Assembly (NCBI RefSeq): GCF_051195255.1
Contig: NZ_JBNJLK010000001.1
Location: 124,001-188,000, forward strand
From: Falsirhodobacter sp051195255
GTDB taxonomy: Bacteria; Pseudomonadota; Alphaproteobacteria; Rhodobacterales; Rhodobacteraceae
Direction: 5' to 3'
DNA: 64,000 bases
In this document: positions 8,523-17,846 of the stretch, piece after piece
How the letters are laid out: each line of letters starts with the position of its first letter
How positions within the stretch are numbered: position 1 is the stretch's first letter
Made by a program: the position numbers and the translations under genes
The notes under the pieces: generated by a model
The model's input: only the letters and a program-made list of their open reading frames with translations
Databases searched by the model: none
Told to the model about the DNA's origin: nothing

Positions 8523-9143
8523 ATGATCGATGACCCCCAGCTGAAACGCCGCCGCCTGTCGGAGGTGCTGGAAGAGATCGCGCATGATCCCGCCCGCATC
8601 CGCATCTCCATCGCCGACCTGATCGATGCGATGGCCGGACGCGCCTTCGGGGCCTTGCTGCTGATCTTCGCGCTGCCCAACGTGCTGCCGACGCCGCCCG
8701 GAACCTCGGGCATCCTGGGCCTGCCGCTGGTGTTCCTGGCCGCGCAGCTGATGCTGGGCAAGATGCCGTGGCTGCCCGCCTTCATCGCCACGCGGTCAAT
8801 GGAACGGGCGTCCTTCGCGGCGCTGGTCGGCAAGATGACCCCAATCCTGGGGCGGGCGGAGAAGCTGCTGGTGCCGCGGCTCGCCTTCATGATCTCCCCG
8901 CTCGCGCAGCGGTTCCTGGGGGCAGCGCTGCTGATTCTGGCGCTGGTGCTGGCCTTACCGATTCCCTTGGGCAACATGCTGCCCGCGCTGGCCATGACGA
9001 TCATCTCGCTGGGCGTGCTGGAACGCGACGGGCTGTGGGTCATCATCGGGCTGGTGCTGGGCGCCGTGTCGCTGGTGATCGTCTGGGGCGTGATCTGGGC
9101 ACTGGTCGCGGGCGCCGTCTTCCTGATCCAGAACGCGTTCTAG
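8523..9143 (+). CDS. ExoD-like membrane protein
   Basis: About 206 aa (226 if started at the upstream TTG, 214 from ATG 8499). It has the ExoD-family layout: a short cytosolic N-terminus with SEVLEEIAHD, then hydrophobic segments including FGALLLIFALPNVLPTPPGT, LPLVFLAAQLMLG, FLGAALLILALVLALPIPLG and two at the C-terminus. The proline-rich PNVLPTPPG loop is characteristic. ExoD was first described in Sinorhizobium exopolysaccharide production and alkali tolerance; its biochemical role is not established. The start is uncertain because no candidate has a strong ribosome-binding site. Its end overlaps the convergent recR end. Confidence 0.8.
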   Translation: MIDDPQLKRRRLSEVLEEIAHDPARIRISIADLIDAMAGRAFGALLLIFALPNVLPTPPGTSGILGLPLVFLAAQLMLGKMPWLPAFIATRSMERASFAALVGKMTPILGRAEKLLVPRLAFMISPLAQRFLGAALLILALVLALPIPLGNMLPALAMTIISLGVLERDGLWVIIGLVLGAVSLVIVWGVIWALVAGAVFLIQNAF

Positions 9144-9736
9144 ACGCTGCGACGGGCCCGCAAGGCGGCGCCGATGGTGCCATCGTCCAGATGGTCCAGT
9201 TCCCCGCCCACCGGAACCCCCTGCGCCAAAGACGTGACCCGCACACGCCCTTCCAGACGTTCGGCGATGTAATGGGCGGTGGTCTGGCCGTCGACGGTGG
9301 CGTTCAGGGCCAGGATCACCTCGGTTACCCCCTCATCCCCCACGCGTTCGATCAGGGCGGGAATGCGCAACTCGTCCGGGCCGATCGCGTCCAAGGCGGA
9401 CAAGGTGCCGCCCAGAACGTGGTAACGGCCGCGAAAGGCCCGCCCCCGCTCCATCGCCCAAAGATCGGCGACATCCTCCACCACGCAGATCTCGCCATTG
9501 GCGCGGCGGTCGTCGCGGCAGATGTGGCACAGGTCGGAATCGCCGATATTCCCGCAGCGCACGCAGTCGCGTGCCGACAGCGCCACCTGCGCCATGGACT
9601 GCGCCAGCGGGGCCATCACCTGCCCCCGCTTCTTCAGCATGGTCAGCACCGCGCGACGCGCCGATCGCGGTCCCAAGCCCGGCAGCCGGGCCATCAGGTC
9701 GATCAGCGTCTGGATGTCGCCCGGCGCCTCGCTCAT
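9140..9736 (-). CDS. recR: recombination protein RecR
   Basis: 198-aa RecR of the RecFOR pathway, which loads RecA at ssDNA gaps. Order: N-terminal helix-hairpin-helix (LMARLPGLGPRSARRAVL), C4 zinc finger CVRCGNIGDSDLCHIC, Toprim domain with VVEDVADLWAMERG, and the C-terminal Walker B-like part. It lies downstream of the YbaB gene and dnaX, the classic dnaX-ybaB-recR operon. Confidence 0.95.
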   Translation of the reverse strand: MSEAPGDIQTLIDLMARLPGLGPRSARRAVLTMLKKRGQVMAPLAQSMAQVALSARDCVRCGNIGDSDLCHICRDDRRANGEICVVEDVADLWAMERGRAFRGRYHVLGGTLSALDAIGPDELRIPALIERVGDEGVTEVILALNATVDGQTTAHYIAERLEGRVRVTSLAQGVPVGGELDHLDDGTIGAALRARRSV

Positions 9737-9737
9737 C

Positions 9738-10079
9738 TCAGAACGGAAGCTTCATGCCGGCGGGCAGGCCCAAGCTTTCGGTCATCTTCGCCATTTCGGC
9801 CTGATGACGATCGGCGGCGGCCTTCTGCGCGTCCTTGATGGCGGCCAGGATCAGATCCTCCGCCACTTCCTTTTCAGAGGCGACGAAGATGGACGGATCG
9901 ATGTCCAGCCCCGTCAGGTCGCCTTTCACCGTGCAGCGCGCCTTGACCAGACCGGCCCCGGCTTCGCCCGTCACGATGGTACGGCCCAGTTCTTCCTGCA
10001 GCTCGGTCATCTTCACCTGAAGATCCTGCGCCTGCTTCATCATCTTGGACATGTCGCCCAAACCGTTCAACCCGAACAT
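9738..10079 (-). CDS. YbaB/EbfC-family nucleoid-associated protein
   Basis: 113-aa DNA-binding protein. It begins MFGLNGLGDMSKMMKQAQ and continues with a coiled dimerisation region (LQVKMTELQEELG) and the core VKGDLTGLDIDPSIF. The start at 10079 is one nucleotide from the dnaX stop, and the stop is one nucleotide from the recR start, so the three genes are tightly coupled. A longer frame reaching into dnaX is an artefact of overlapping GC-rich code. Confidence 0.93.
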   Translation of the reverse strand: MFGLNGLGDMSKMMKQAQDLQVKMTELQEELGRTIVTGEAGAGLVKARCTVKGDLTGLDIDPSIFVASEKEVAEDLILAAIKDAQKAAADRHQAEMAKMTESLGLPAGMKLPF

Positions 10080-10080
10080 C

Positions 10081-11766
10081 TCATTCCTCCTCGAAGGGGT
10101 CCCATTCATCTTCCACTTCCGGCAGCGCCTCGGCGGCGGCATCGGCCACCGGCGCCCGGATTTCGGCGATCTGCGCGCCCGGGAAGGCCGCGAGGATCGC
10201 CTGCACGAGGGGCAGGCCCAGCGCCTGCGCCTTCGCCTCGTCCTGTTCCACCGCCTGCTGTTCGGCGATGGTGGGCTGACCGCCCGACCCGACCACCGAC
10301 ACGCCCCAGCGCTGGCCCGTCCAACCCTGCAACCGCTGCGCAAGGCGCGAGGCGAGATCGCGCGGGGCGGTCGGACCCGGCTCGAACTCGATCCGGCCGG
10401 GCTGGTAGCTGACAAGGCGAAGGTTGTTCTCCACCTCGTACAGCAGGGTCATGTCGCGCTTGTCGCGGATCAGGCCCACGACAGATTCGAAGGTGGCGGG
10501 CAAGGCGTTGGCCACCGTGCCGCCACCCACCGCGCGGGCCATGCGCGCCCCGCCGCCACCGCCCTGCGGCGCGGCCGGGGCCGGCGCATGCGTGGGCTGC
10601 GGCAGGGACTGGATGCGGCGGATCAGCTGTTCCGGGTCCGGCAGGTCGGCGACATGCGTCAGCCGGATGATCGCCATTTCCGCGGCCATCATGGCGTTCG
10701 GCGCGGCGGCCACCTCCTCCAAAGCCTTCAGCAGCATCTGCCAGGCGCGGGTCAGTACCCGCATCGGCAGGTTGCCCGCCATCTCCAGCCCGCGGCTGCG
10801 TTCGTCGGGAGAGGTCGTGGGATCATCCGCCGCCTCCGGCGTGATCTTGATGACGGAGATCCAGTGCGTGATCTCGGCCAGGTCGCGCAGCACGGCCATG
10901 GGATCGGCCCCATCGGCGTATTGCCCGGCCAGTTCCGACAGCGCGCCCGCCGCGTCGCCCTTCATCACCAGATCGAACAGGTCGAGCACGCGGCCCCGAT
11001 CCGCCAGTCCCAGCATGGCGCGGACTTGGTCGGCCGTGGTTTCCCCGGCCCCATGGCTGATGGCCTGATCCAGAAGGCTGGTCGCGTCGCGGGCGGAGCC
11101 TTCGGCGGCGCGGGTGATCAGGGCCAGCGCATCGTCGGTGATCTGCGCGCCCTCGTTCCCGGCGATGCGTTTCAGCAGGCCGATCATCACCTCCGGCTCG
11201 ATCCGCTTCAGGTCGAACCGCTGGCAACGCGACAGGACGGTGACCGGCACCTTGCGGATTTCGGTGGTGGCGAAGATGAACTTCACGTGGGCGGGCGGTT
11301 CCTCCAGCGTCTTCAGCAGCGCGTTGAACGCGCTGGTCGACAGCATGTGAACCTCGTCGATGATGTAGATCTTGTAGCGGGCCGAGGCTGCTCGGTAATG
11401 CACCGACTCCGTGATCTCCCGGATGTCGTTCACCCCGGTGCGGGACGCCGCGTCCATCTCCATCACGTCGACATGGCGGCCTTCCGCGATGGCGCGGCAG
11501 GCGTCGCAGACGCCGCAGGGGTCGGTGGTGGGGCCGCCGTTTCCGTCCGGCCCCGTGCAGTTCAGCCCCTTCGCGATGATCCGCGCCGTGGTGGTTTTCC
11601 CCGTGCCGCGGATGCCCGTCATGATGAAGGCATGCGCGATGCGGTCGGCGGCGAAGGCGTTCTTCAGCGTGCGCACCATCGCCTCCTGCCCGACAAGGTC
11701 GGCGAAGGTTTCAGGGCGGTACTTGCGGGCCAGCACCTGGTAGGCGGTGGCGGGGGCGTCGGTCAT
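10081..11766 (-). CDS. dnaX: DNA polymerase III subunit gamma/tau
   Basis: 561-aa clamp-loader ATPase. Walker A GIRGTGKT is at residues 51-58, a zinc module CGVCDAC follows near residue 84, and Walker B DEVH is at 137-140 with the downstream sensor region (FIFATTEIRKVPVTVLSRC). The C-terminal third is Ala/Gly/Pro-rich (APAPAAPQGGGGGA), then a tau-type domain and an acidic tail (DEWDPFEEE). Length fits alphaproteobacterial tau. I saw no clear frameshift signal for a short gamma form but did not test it. Confidence 0.95.
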   Translation of the reverse strand: MTDAPATAYQVLARKYRPETFADLVGQEAMVRTLKNAFAADRIAHAFIMTGIRGTGKTTTARIIAKGLNCTGPDGNGGPTTDPCGVCDACRAIAEGRHVDVMEMDAASRTGVNDIREITESVHYRAASARYKIYIIDEVHMLSTSAFNALLKTLEEPPAHVKFIFATTEIRKVPVTVLSRCQRFDLKRIEPEVMIGLLKRIAGNEGAQITDDALALITRAAEGSARDATSLLDQAISHGAGETTADQVRAMLGLADRGRVLDLFDLVMKGDAAGALSELAGQYADGADPMAVLRDLAEITHWISVIKITPEAADDPTTSPDERSRGLEMAGNLPMRVLTRAWQMLLKALEEVAAAPNAMMAAEMAIIRLTHVADLPDPEQLIRRIQSLPQPTHAPAPAAPQGGGGGARMARAVGGGTVANALPATFESVVGLIRDKRDMTLLYEVENNLRLVSYQPGRIEFEPGPTAPRDLASRLAQRLQGWTGQRWGVSVVGSGGQPTIAEQQAVEQDEAKAQALGLPLVQAILAAFPGAQIAEIRAPVADAAAEALPEVEDEWDPFEEE

Positions 11767-11827
11767 TCAAAAGTCCCGATTGGATCGTCGCCCCAAGGTA
11801 AGGACCCGGCGCGCCTTCGTCCACCCG

Positions 11828-12874
11828 TCACGCGGACAGCGAGGCCATGTCGATCACGAAACGATAGCGAACGTCGGACTTCTCCATCCGCTCGAACGCT
11901 TCGTTGATCTCGTCCATGCGGATCATCTCGCATTCCGGCAGGATGTCCATGCGGCCGCAGAAATCCAGCATCTCCTGCGTTTCGGTGATGCCCCCGATCA
12001 GCGAGCCCGCGACGCGGCGGCGGCCCATGATCATCGGCACCGTCATCGGTTCGTCCAGCGGACCGACCTGGCCCACAAGGCAAAGCGTGCCGTCGATGTC
12101 CAGAAGCGGCATGTAGGGGTTGATGTCATGCTTCACCGGCACCGTGTCGATGATGACGTCGAAGCCGTTCGCGGCCTCTTCCATCGCCCCTTCGTCGGCG
12201 GAGACGAGGAACGCGTGCGCGCCCAGATCCTCGGCATCACCCTGTTTCGAGGGCGAACGGGAGATGACGGTCACATGCGCGCCCAGCGCCACTGCGAGCT
12301 TGATCGCCATGTGGCCAAGGCCGCCCATGCCCACCACGCCCACGCGGCTGCCCGGCCCCACGCCGAAGGTGCGAAGGGGCGAATAGGTGGTGATCCCGGC
12401 GCACAGCAGCGGGGCGGCGCGCGACAGGTCCAGCCCGTCGGGGATGTTCAGCACGAATTCCTGACGCACCACGACGTGCTTGGAATACCCGCCCTTGGTG
12501 ATGTCGCCCGTCACACGGTCGGGGCTGCCATAGGTCTGGGTCATGCCTTCGCGGCAATACTGCTCCTCGCCGCCATGGCACTGGTCGCAGTGCTGGCAGC
12601 TGTCCACCATGCAGCCCACACCGACATGATCGCCCACCAGGAAGTCGGTCACGGCCGAGCCGACCTCGGTCACGCGGCCGATGATCTCGTGCCCCGGCAC
12701 GACGGGATAGGTGGAAAAGCCCCAATCGTTGCGGACGGTGTGCAGGTCGGAATGGCAGACCCCGCAATACAGGATCTCGATCGCGACATCCTCGGGCCGC
12801 AGGTCGCGGCGGTCGAAGGCCATGGGTTCCAGCGCGCTGCCAGAGGTTTTCGCGGCATAACCGAGGGTTTGCAT
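11828..12874 (-). CDS. zinc-dependent NAD(P) alcohol dehydrogenase (YahK/cinnamyl-alcohol type)
   Basis: 348-aa medium-chain dehydrogenase. Catalytic zinc ligands are seen in CGVCHSDLH (Cys about 38) and PGHEIIG; the structural-zinc cysteines are in CQHCDQCHGGEEQYC; the Rossmann glycines are in GVVGMGGLGHMAIK. The YahK/AdhA-like subgroup reduces aldehydes with NADPH; the actual substrate is not deducible. The start at 12874 (MQTLGYAAKT) is preferred to an upstream in-frame ATG at 12967 because homology begins here. It appears to be a single-gene unit. Confidence 0.88.
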   Translation of the reverse strand: MQTLGYAAKTSGSALEPMAFDRRDLRPEDVAIEILYCGVCHSDLHTVRNDWGFSTYPVVPGHEIIGRVTEVGSAVTDFLVGDHVGVGCMVDSCQHCDQCHGGEEQYCREGMTQTYGSPDRVTGDITKGGYSKHVVVRQEFVLNIPDGLDLSRAAPLLCAGITTYSPLRTFGVGPGSRVGVVGMGGLGHMAIKLAVALGAHVTVISRSPSKQGDAEDLGAHAFLVSADEGAMEEAANGFDVIIDTVPVKHDINPYMPLLDIDGTLCLVGQVGPLDEPMTVPMIMGRRRVAGSLIGGITETQEMLDFCGRMDILPECEMIRMDEINEAFERMEKSDVRYRFVIDMASLSA

Positions 12875-13163
12875 AATCGGATCCTTCCAATGCGGGGTTG
12901 GCGGGAATCCTAGCAGGACGCGGGCCCCGAACAAGGGTGGAGGCCGATCAACATGGCGTGGGCACAACTAAGAAGCTGAAACTCCAGTCCAGTTCGGAAA
13001 ATGGCACCCCGGTGCAGGGTTCGCGCGCCCTCATTCGCTTCATGAACCCTCCCAGATGTTATTGAAGGAGCGCGGGGGCCTTAAGTGGACAAGACGACCT
13101 GGTCACCTGGCTGCCCATTCAGTTGTTCCGGCAGCGTTCCCTTTGTTCCATCATCGTTCTGCA

Positions 13164-14222
13164 TCAACCTGCAAAAGAAAGCTGCACCTTTACCGCGTTG
13201 CGGCGGTCCCTTGCGACGCCGAAGGCCGTCCCGGCATCGCCGACATCAAAGGTCGAGGTGATGATCGGACGTACATCTATGCGGCGCCGGTCGATCATGC
13301 GGACGGCCTGGGCGTATTCGCTGGTGAAACGGTGGGTCCCGGCGAACGCGATTTCCTTGCCAACGATCAGGTTCAACGGCACAGGCACATCGCCGGCCAC
13401 CCCGACCGCGATGACCGCGCCCTGCGGACGCGTCACCGTGACAGCCGACCGGATCGCCGAAGGCGCGGCGGAGCATTCGAACGACAGATCGAAATGCCCC
13501 TTGCCCGCCATGAACCCGTCAAGCCCCGCAGGGTCGCTGCGCATGTTCACGGTTTCCGTGGCCCCCATGCGGCGAGTCACCTCCAGCGGGTAATCCTCCA
13601 GATCCGTGACGACGATCTGTTCCGCCCCCGCCTGGCGCAATGCCGCGGCGGTCAACGCCCCGATCGGACCCGCGCCCGTCACCAGCACGCGCTTGCCTGC
13701 AAGGCTGCCCACCATCGCCCCCGCGCGGTTCAGGGCGTGCAGGCAGACGGCCAACGGCTCGGCGCAGGCCGCTTCGGCCAGTGTGACCTCCGGGTTTTCC
13801 AGCGGCACGCATTGCGCGGCATCCACCACCATGAGATCGCGGAACCCGCCCTGTTCGTGCGGAAAGCGAAGAGCGGAACCGAAGAAGCGCATCGTCAGGC
13901 AATGCTGCTGGAGCCCCTGACGGCAATAGGTGCAGTCGTTGCAGGGCCGCGACGGATTCACGGCGACGCGGGTGCCGACGGACAACCCTTCGACCCCCTT
14001 CCCCATGTCGCGGACGGTGCCTGCGATCTCGTGCCCCAGAACGATCGGCTCCTGCACCCGGATGGGGCCGAAGCCGCCATCCAGCCAGTAATGCATGTCC
14101 GAGCCGCAGATCCCGCCCGCGCCCATGGCGATCAGGATCTCGCCCGGTCCCGGGGGGGCGACCTCGATCTCCTCGATGCGGAGGTCGTCCTTGGCGTGCA
14201 GGCGGCAGATGCGGGTCTTCAT
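13164..14222 (-). CDS. L-idonate/L-gulonate 5-dehydrogenase-type zinc dehydrogenase
   Basis: 352-aa medium-chain zinc dehydrogenase resembling L-idonate 5-dehydrogenase. GGICGSDMHYW supplies the catalytic cysteine, LGHEIAG the next zinc ligands, CNDCTYCRQGLQQHC the structural zinc, and GAGPIGALTAAALRQ the NAD-binding loop. Such enzymes oxidise L-idonate to 5-ketogluconate or L-gulonate to D-fructuronate. Because UxuB (fructuronate reductase type) and UxuA are encoded across the shared promoter region, gulonate oxidation to fructuronate is the better inference. The ATG at 14222 overlaps the stop of the TRAP large permease. Confidence 0.8.
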   Translation of the reverse strand: MKTRICRLHAKDDLRIEEIEVAPPGPGEILIAMGAGGICGSDMHYWLDGGFGPIRVQEPIVLGHEIAGTVRDMGKGVEGLSVGTRVAVNPSRPCNDCTYCRQGLQQHCLTMRFFGSALRFPHEQGGFRDLMVVDAAQCVPLENPEVTLAEAACAEPLAVCLHALNRAGAMVGSLAGKRVLVTGAGPIGALTAAALRQAGAEQIVVTDLEDYPLEVTRRMGATETVNMRSDPAGLDGFMAGKGHFDLSFECSAAPSAIRSAVTVTRPQGAVIAVGVAGDVPVPLNLIVGKEIAFAGTHRFTSEYAQAVRMIDRRRIDVRPIITSTFDVGDAGTAFGVARDRRNAVKVQLSFAG

Positions 14223-15508
14223 GGCGCGGCGGCTCCCATCAGGGTTGTCGGCAGCCACGTCGCGAAGGGTGGATAGTAGGACACGAGCAGCAGCACGATG
14301 ATGTTGGAAATCAGGAAGGGCACGACCGCGCGGATCACCCCGGCCAGCGGCACCCGCGCGATGTTGCAGGCCACGAACAGGCAGACGCCCACGGGCGGCG
14401 TCGTCAGCCCGATCATCAGGTTCAGCACGGCGAAGGTGGCAAAGTGCAGCGGATCGATCCCGACGCTGGTCGCAAGGCCCAGAAGCGGCACGAACAGGAT
14501 GATCAGCGCGGCGATGGTTTCCATGAACATGCCGATGATCAGCAGCAGGATGTTGATCAGCAGGATCACGAAGATCGGATTGTCGGTGATTGCCAGCACC
14601 GTGGTGACCAGCAGCTGCGGAATGCGCTCGGACGACAGGATCGACCCGAAGACGTTGGCAAACCCGACCAGCGCAAGGATGCCCGCCGAGGACACCGCGC
14701 TGTTGATCACGATGCGCGGCACGGCCCGGATCGGAAGTTCACGATACACGAAGGCGCCGATGATGAAGGCATAGACGCAGGCCACGACGGCGGTTTCCGT
14801 CGGGGTCGCGACGCCTGTCAGCAGCCCGCCGATGATCAGCCCGGTCATCGCCAGCGCCCAGAACGCGCTGAGAAACGCGGCGAGGAGTTCTTTCCAACCT
14901 TGCCACGGCAGGCGCGGGAAATTGCGGCGCAGGGCGATGATGTAGCAGGTGATCCCCATGCCAAGCCCCATCAGCACCCCCGGCACCGCCCCCGCGAGGA
15001 ACAGCTGACCGACCGAGATGCCGGACAGCGCCCCCACGATGATCATCGGCACGCTGGGCGGCAGCATCGGCCCCACTGTGGAGGACGCCGCCGTGATCGC
15101 CGCAGCGAAATCGGCCGGATAGCCCGATTTCTTCATCCCGGGAATCATGACGCCGCCGGTGGCCGCGACATCCGCCACCGCCGTGCCCGACACGCCGCCG
15201 AACATCATGGAGTCCGCCACGTTGGCCATCGCGAGGCCACCGCGCATCCAGCCGACCAGCGCGTTCGCCAGCCGGATGATGCGTTCCGTGATGCCACCGA
15301 AGTTCATCAGGTTGCCGGCCAGGATGAAGCCGGGGATGCACAGCAGCACGAACACGTCCATGCCCGCATACATGCGCTGGGGGATGATGACGACCGGCAG
15401 ACCCGCCGCAAGGATGTAGGCCAGCGAGGACAGTCCCAGACAGACCGCCACCGGAACCCCGATCGCCAGCGTGCCGAAGAAGGTCGCGACAAGCAGGAAA
15501 AGCTCCAT
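14219..15508 (-). CDS. TRAP transporter large permease (DctM family)
   Basis: 429-aa polytopic protein with the repeated hydrophobic segments of DctM subunits. It starts MELFLLVATFFGTLAIGVPV and contains the conserved IPGFILAGNLMNFGGITERI and AAITAASSTVGPMLPPSVPM regions. It is the sodium-coupled membrane channel of a tripartite ATP-independent transporter. It shares its first base with the last base of the small permease stop codon, and its stop overlaps the dehydrogenase start. Confidence 0.93.
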   Translation of the reverse strand: MELFLLVATFFGTLAIGVPVAVCLGLSSLAYILAAGLPVVIIPQRMYAGMDVFVLLCIPGFILAGNLMNFGGITERIIRLANALVGWMRGGLAMANVADSMMFGGVSGTAVADVAATGGVMIPGMKKSGYPADFAAAITAASSTVGPMLPPSVPMIIVGALSGISVGQLFLAGAVPGVLMGLGMGITCYIIALRRNFPRLPWQGWKELLAAFLSAFWALAMTGLIIGGLLTGVATPTETAVVACVYAFIIGAFVYRELPIRAVPRIVINSAVSSAGILALVGFANVFGSILSSERIPQLLVTTVLAITDNPIFVILLINILLLIIGMFMETIAALIILFVPLLGLATSVGIDPLHFATFAVLNLMIGLTTPPVGVCLFVACNIARVPLAGVIRAVVPFLISNIIVLLLVSYYPPFATWLPTTLMGAAAP

Positions 15509-16017
15509 TATTCAGGCTCCTCGACATATTGGGGGCGCCCGTCATCGGCGCCGGCCAGCATCCCGATCACGCGCAGCAGCGCGAACAGACACAGAAGAAC
15601 CGACAGCATCAGGACCGAGGCGTGGATGATGTCCATCGGCCAGCGCAGGCTGGGCGATTGCTGGAACGCGCCGATCTTCGTGAACCGCCATGCGGGCCAG
15701 ATCATCACCGCGCCAAGGATCGCCGTCGACGCGGCGGCCACAAGCCGCATCACCCAGGCGGCCTTTTCCGGCACGGTTTCCTGCAAAAGGTCCACGTTCA
15801 CCAGTTCACCCGTCATCAGCGACAGGCCGACCCCGAAGGCCACGAGGTAGAGAAGCAGGTAGCGGGAGAGTTCCTCGGTCCAGACGGGGGATGGCAGCCC
15901 GAAGGTGCGCGTCGTGATCTGGATCATGACGACCACGATCAGCGCGAAGAACGCAAGTCCCACCACCGACCGGCAGACAAGCGCAAGCACGCGCTGCAGC
16001 AAAGCCAGAGTTTGCAT
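15508..16017 (-). CDS. TRAP transporter small permease (DctQ family)
   Basis: 169-aa small subunit with four predicted membrane helices, starting MQTLALLQRVLALVCRS (an in-frame ATG ten codons upstream is less likely). PVWTEELSRYLLLYLVAFG near residue 53 is the typical DctQ signature (WxEExxRyl). It bridges the binding protein and DctM. It lies 48 nt downstream of the binding-protein gene. Confidence 0.9.
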   Translation of the reverse strand: MQTLALLQRVLALVCRSVVGLAFFALIVVVMIQITTRTFGLPSPVWTEELSRYLLLYLVAFGVGLSLMTGELVNVDLLQETVPEKAAWVMRLVAAASTAILGAVMIWPAWRFTKIGAFQQSPSLRWPMDIIHASVLMLSVLLCLFALLRVIGMLAGADDGRPQYVEEPE

Positions 16018-16065
16018 CGGATGAAGTCCTTGGGCGGCGGCCGGCACGGACCGCCGGGGCTGGTA

Positions 16066-17037
16066 TCAGTTGGCGAAAAGTTCCTCGACGACCGGGCGGA
16101 TGCTTTCGTCCACCCCGTCGATGACCGCTTGCCGCGAGGCTTCGGCAAAGGCGGCCTGATCCACCTCGTGGAAGGTCATGCCCTTCTTTTCCAGATCGGC
16201 CCGGATCAACTCCTCGTCCTTCAGGAACTGCGCGCGCTCGAACTCCTGCGCGACGGCCGCGGCCTCCAGAAGATGGGCCTGATCCTCCTCGGGGATCTGC
16301 TGCCACACCTGCTCGGCCACCGTCAGATAGATCCAGCCGCGCACATGCTCGGTCAGGTTGACGTGGCTTTGCACCTCGTTGAAGGAGGCGGACTGGATCA
16401 GCGCCAGCGGGTTTTCCTGCCCCGCGATCGTGCCGTTCTGCAGCGAGGTGAACACCTCGGAGAACGCCATCGGCGTCGGCTGGGCGCCAAGCGCGCTCCA
16501 CGTGTCGACGAACAGCGGGACGTTGGGCACACGCATCCGCATTCCGGCCAGATCGGCCGGGGTGGTGATCGCCTTGTTGGCCGTCAGGTTGCGCGGGCCG
16601 CGGGCGAAATAGGCGATGGGACGGACCTGCGCGCGTTCGATGATCTGCGCCTCGATCTGGTCGCCGATCTCGCCGCTGGCGACGGCGTCCATCTCCTCCA
16701 GCGAGGCGTGGGCGTAGGGGATCGCCAGCAGCGCGGCCATGGGGGCCCAGTTCTGCAGGCTTTCGCCGGTGATGGTCATTTCCACCGTGCCAAGCTGCAT
16801 GCCGTTGATCAGGTCGATCTCGCGCCCGAGCGAGTCGTTGGGATAGACCTCCACAGCGATGCGGCCCTCGGTGCGTGTCGCCACCTCCTCGGCGAACAGC
16901 ATCGAAGCCTTGTGCCAGGAATTGGCTTCGTTCGCGAGATGGCCCAGCTTCAGCGTCATGTCCTGCGCCGCAGCGCCCAGCGGCAGGGCGAACGCGGCGC
17001 CCGCCAGCAACATCCTCATGGTGCCCATCGAAATCAT
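16066..17037 (-). CDS. TRAP transporter substrate-binding protein (DctP family)
   Basis: 323-aa periplasmic protein with a signal peptide (MISMGTMRMLLAGAAFALPL, cleaved near AAAQ). It continues with the DctP core: LGREIDLINGMQLGTVEMTI, then GMRMRVPNVPLFVDTWSALG, whose arginine binds the ligand carboxylate. Families like this bind sugar acids; the neighbouring uxuA/uxuB and idonate/gulonate-type dehydrogenase point to a hexonate or hexuronate. First gene of the minus-strand TRAP-dehydrogenase operon. Confidence 0.92.
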   Translation of the reverse strand: MISMGTMRMLLAGAAFALPLGAAAQDMTLKLGHLANEANSWHKASMLFAEEVATRTEGRIAVEVYPNDSLGREIDLINGMQLGTVEMTITGESLQNWAPMAALLAIPYAHASLEEMDAVASGEIGDQIEAQIIERAQVRPIAYFARGPRNLTANKAITTPADLAGMRMRVPNVPLFVDTWSALGAQPTPMAFSEVFTSLQNGTIAGQENPLALIQSASFNEVQSHVNLTEHVRGWIYLTVAEQVWQQIPEEDQAHLLEAAAVAQEFERAQFLKDEELIRADLEKKGMTFHEVDQAAFAEASRQAVIDGVDESIRPVVEELFAN

Positions 17038-17074
17038 GCCCTTCTCCTCCTTGGCAGACCGACCGGCGCGGGGA

Positions 17075-17758
17075 TTACCGCGCCGTGTTGAACAGGTCCG
17101 GACGCGCTTTCGCCACCTCCGGCATGGATCTCAGGATTTCGCGCAGATGCGCGCGCATCGCGGCCTCGGCCCCCGCGATGTCATTGCGCGTGACGGTGTC
17201 CACGATGGCGGCGTGCTGCACGATCAGCACGCGGATGTGGTCCTTCTGCACGCTCAGATACCGCACGCGGTCCATCTGGGCCTTCACGTCCTCCACCACG
17301 CGCCACGCATAGGGCTTGCCCGCCATCTCGGCGAGCGTGCGGTGGAACAGCTCGTCCAGCCGGACGAACGCCTCGTTGTCGCCGTCCGCCATCCTTTGCT
17401 GGGCGGCCATCTGGTCCTGCAACTCGCGGCGCATCGCGGCGTCGCAGGTTTCGGCCACCAGCCGCACCACGTCCGCCTCGATCGCTTCGCGCACGAAACG
17501 CGCGTCCATGACGGCGCTTTCGTTGATGCGCGTGATCATCGTGCCGCGCTGCGGACGGATCTGCACCAGCCCGGCCTCGGCCAGCTTGATGAACGCTTCG
17601 CGCACCGGCTGGCGGGACACGTCGTAGGCCTTCGCGATCTCCGTCTCGGATATGACCTCACCCGGCAGCAGTTCGGTGCGTACGATCCGGCCGCGCAGCA
17701 ACTGGTAAAGCTGCGGCGCGATCGCCGAACCGGCATCGAGACTGTGGGTGACGTTCAT
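17075..17758 (-). CDS. GntR-family regulator (FadR subfamily) of the sugar-acid locus
   Basis: 227-aa regulator. The N-terminal winged helix (LLPGEVISETEIAKAYDVSR, then QPVREAFIKLAEAGLV) is followed by an all-helical FCD effector domain with metal/ligand residues such as ELFHRTL. It is encoded between the TRAP operon and uxuA, so it probably represses both until a uronate/mannonate-type effector binds, as UxuR/ExuR do (inference). A semi-palindrome at 17784-17806 is a candidate operator. Confidence 0.9.
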   Translation of the reverse strand: MNVTHSLDAGSAIAPQLYQLLRGRIVRTELLPGEVISETEIAKAYDVSRQPVREAFIKLAEAGLVQIRPQRGTMITRINESAVMDARFVREAIEADVVRLVAETCDAAMRRELQDQMAAQQRMADGDNEAFVRLDELFHRTLAEMAGKPYAWRVVEDVKAQMDRVRYLSVQKDHIRVLIVQHAAIVDTVTRNDIAGAEAAMRAHLREILRSMPEVAKARPDLFNTAR

Positions 17759-17783
17759 CCGATCTCCTCTTTAGGTCGTTATC

Positions 17784-17806
17784 TTGCATACTTCCATACT
17801 AGTCAA
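17784..17806. promoter_or_regulatory. candidate GntR operator upstream of uxuA
   Basis: An imperfect palindrome of 23 nt with half-sites TTG..TA.T and A.TA..CAA, in the gap between the divergent gntR-type gene and uxuA. The position fits an operator controlling both directions. The assignment rests on position and symmetry only. Confidence 0.35.
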
Positions 17807-17846
17807 CTTCCGTTTATATGGATGTCATGGCTTGGGGAGAAAGCAC

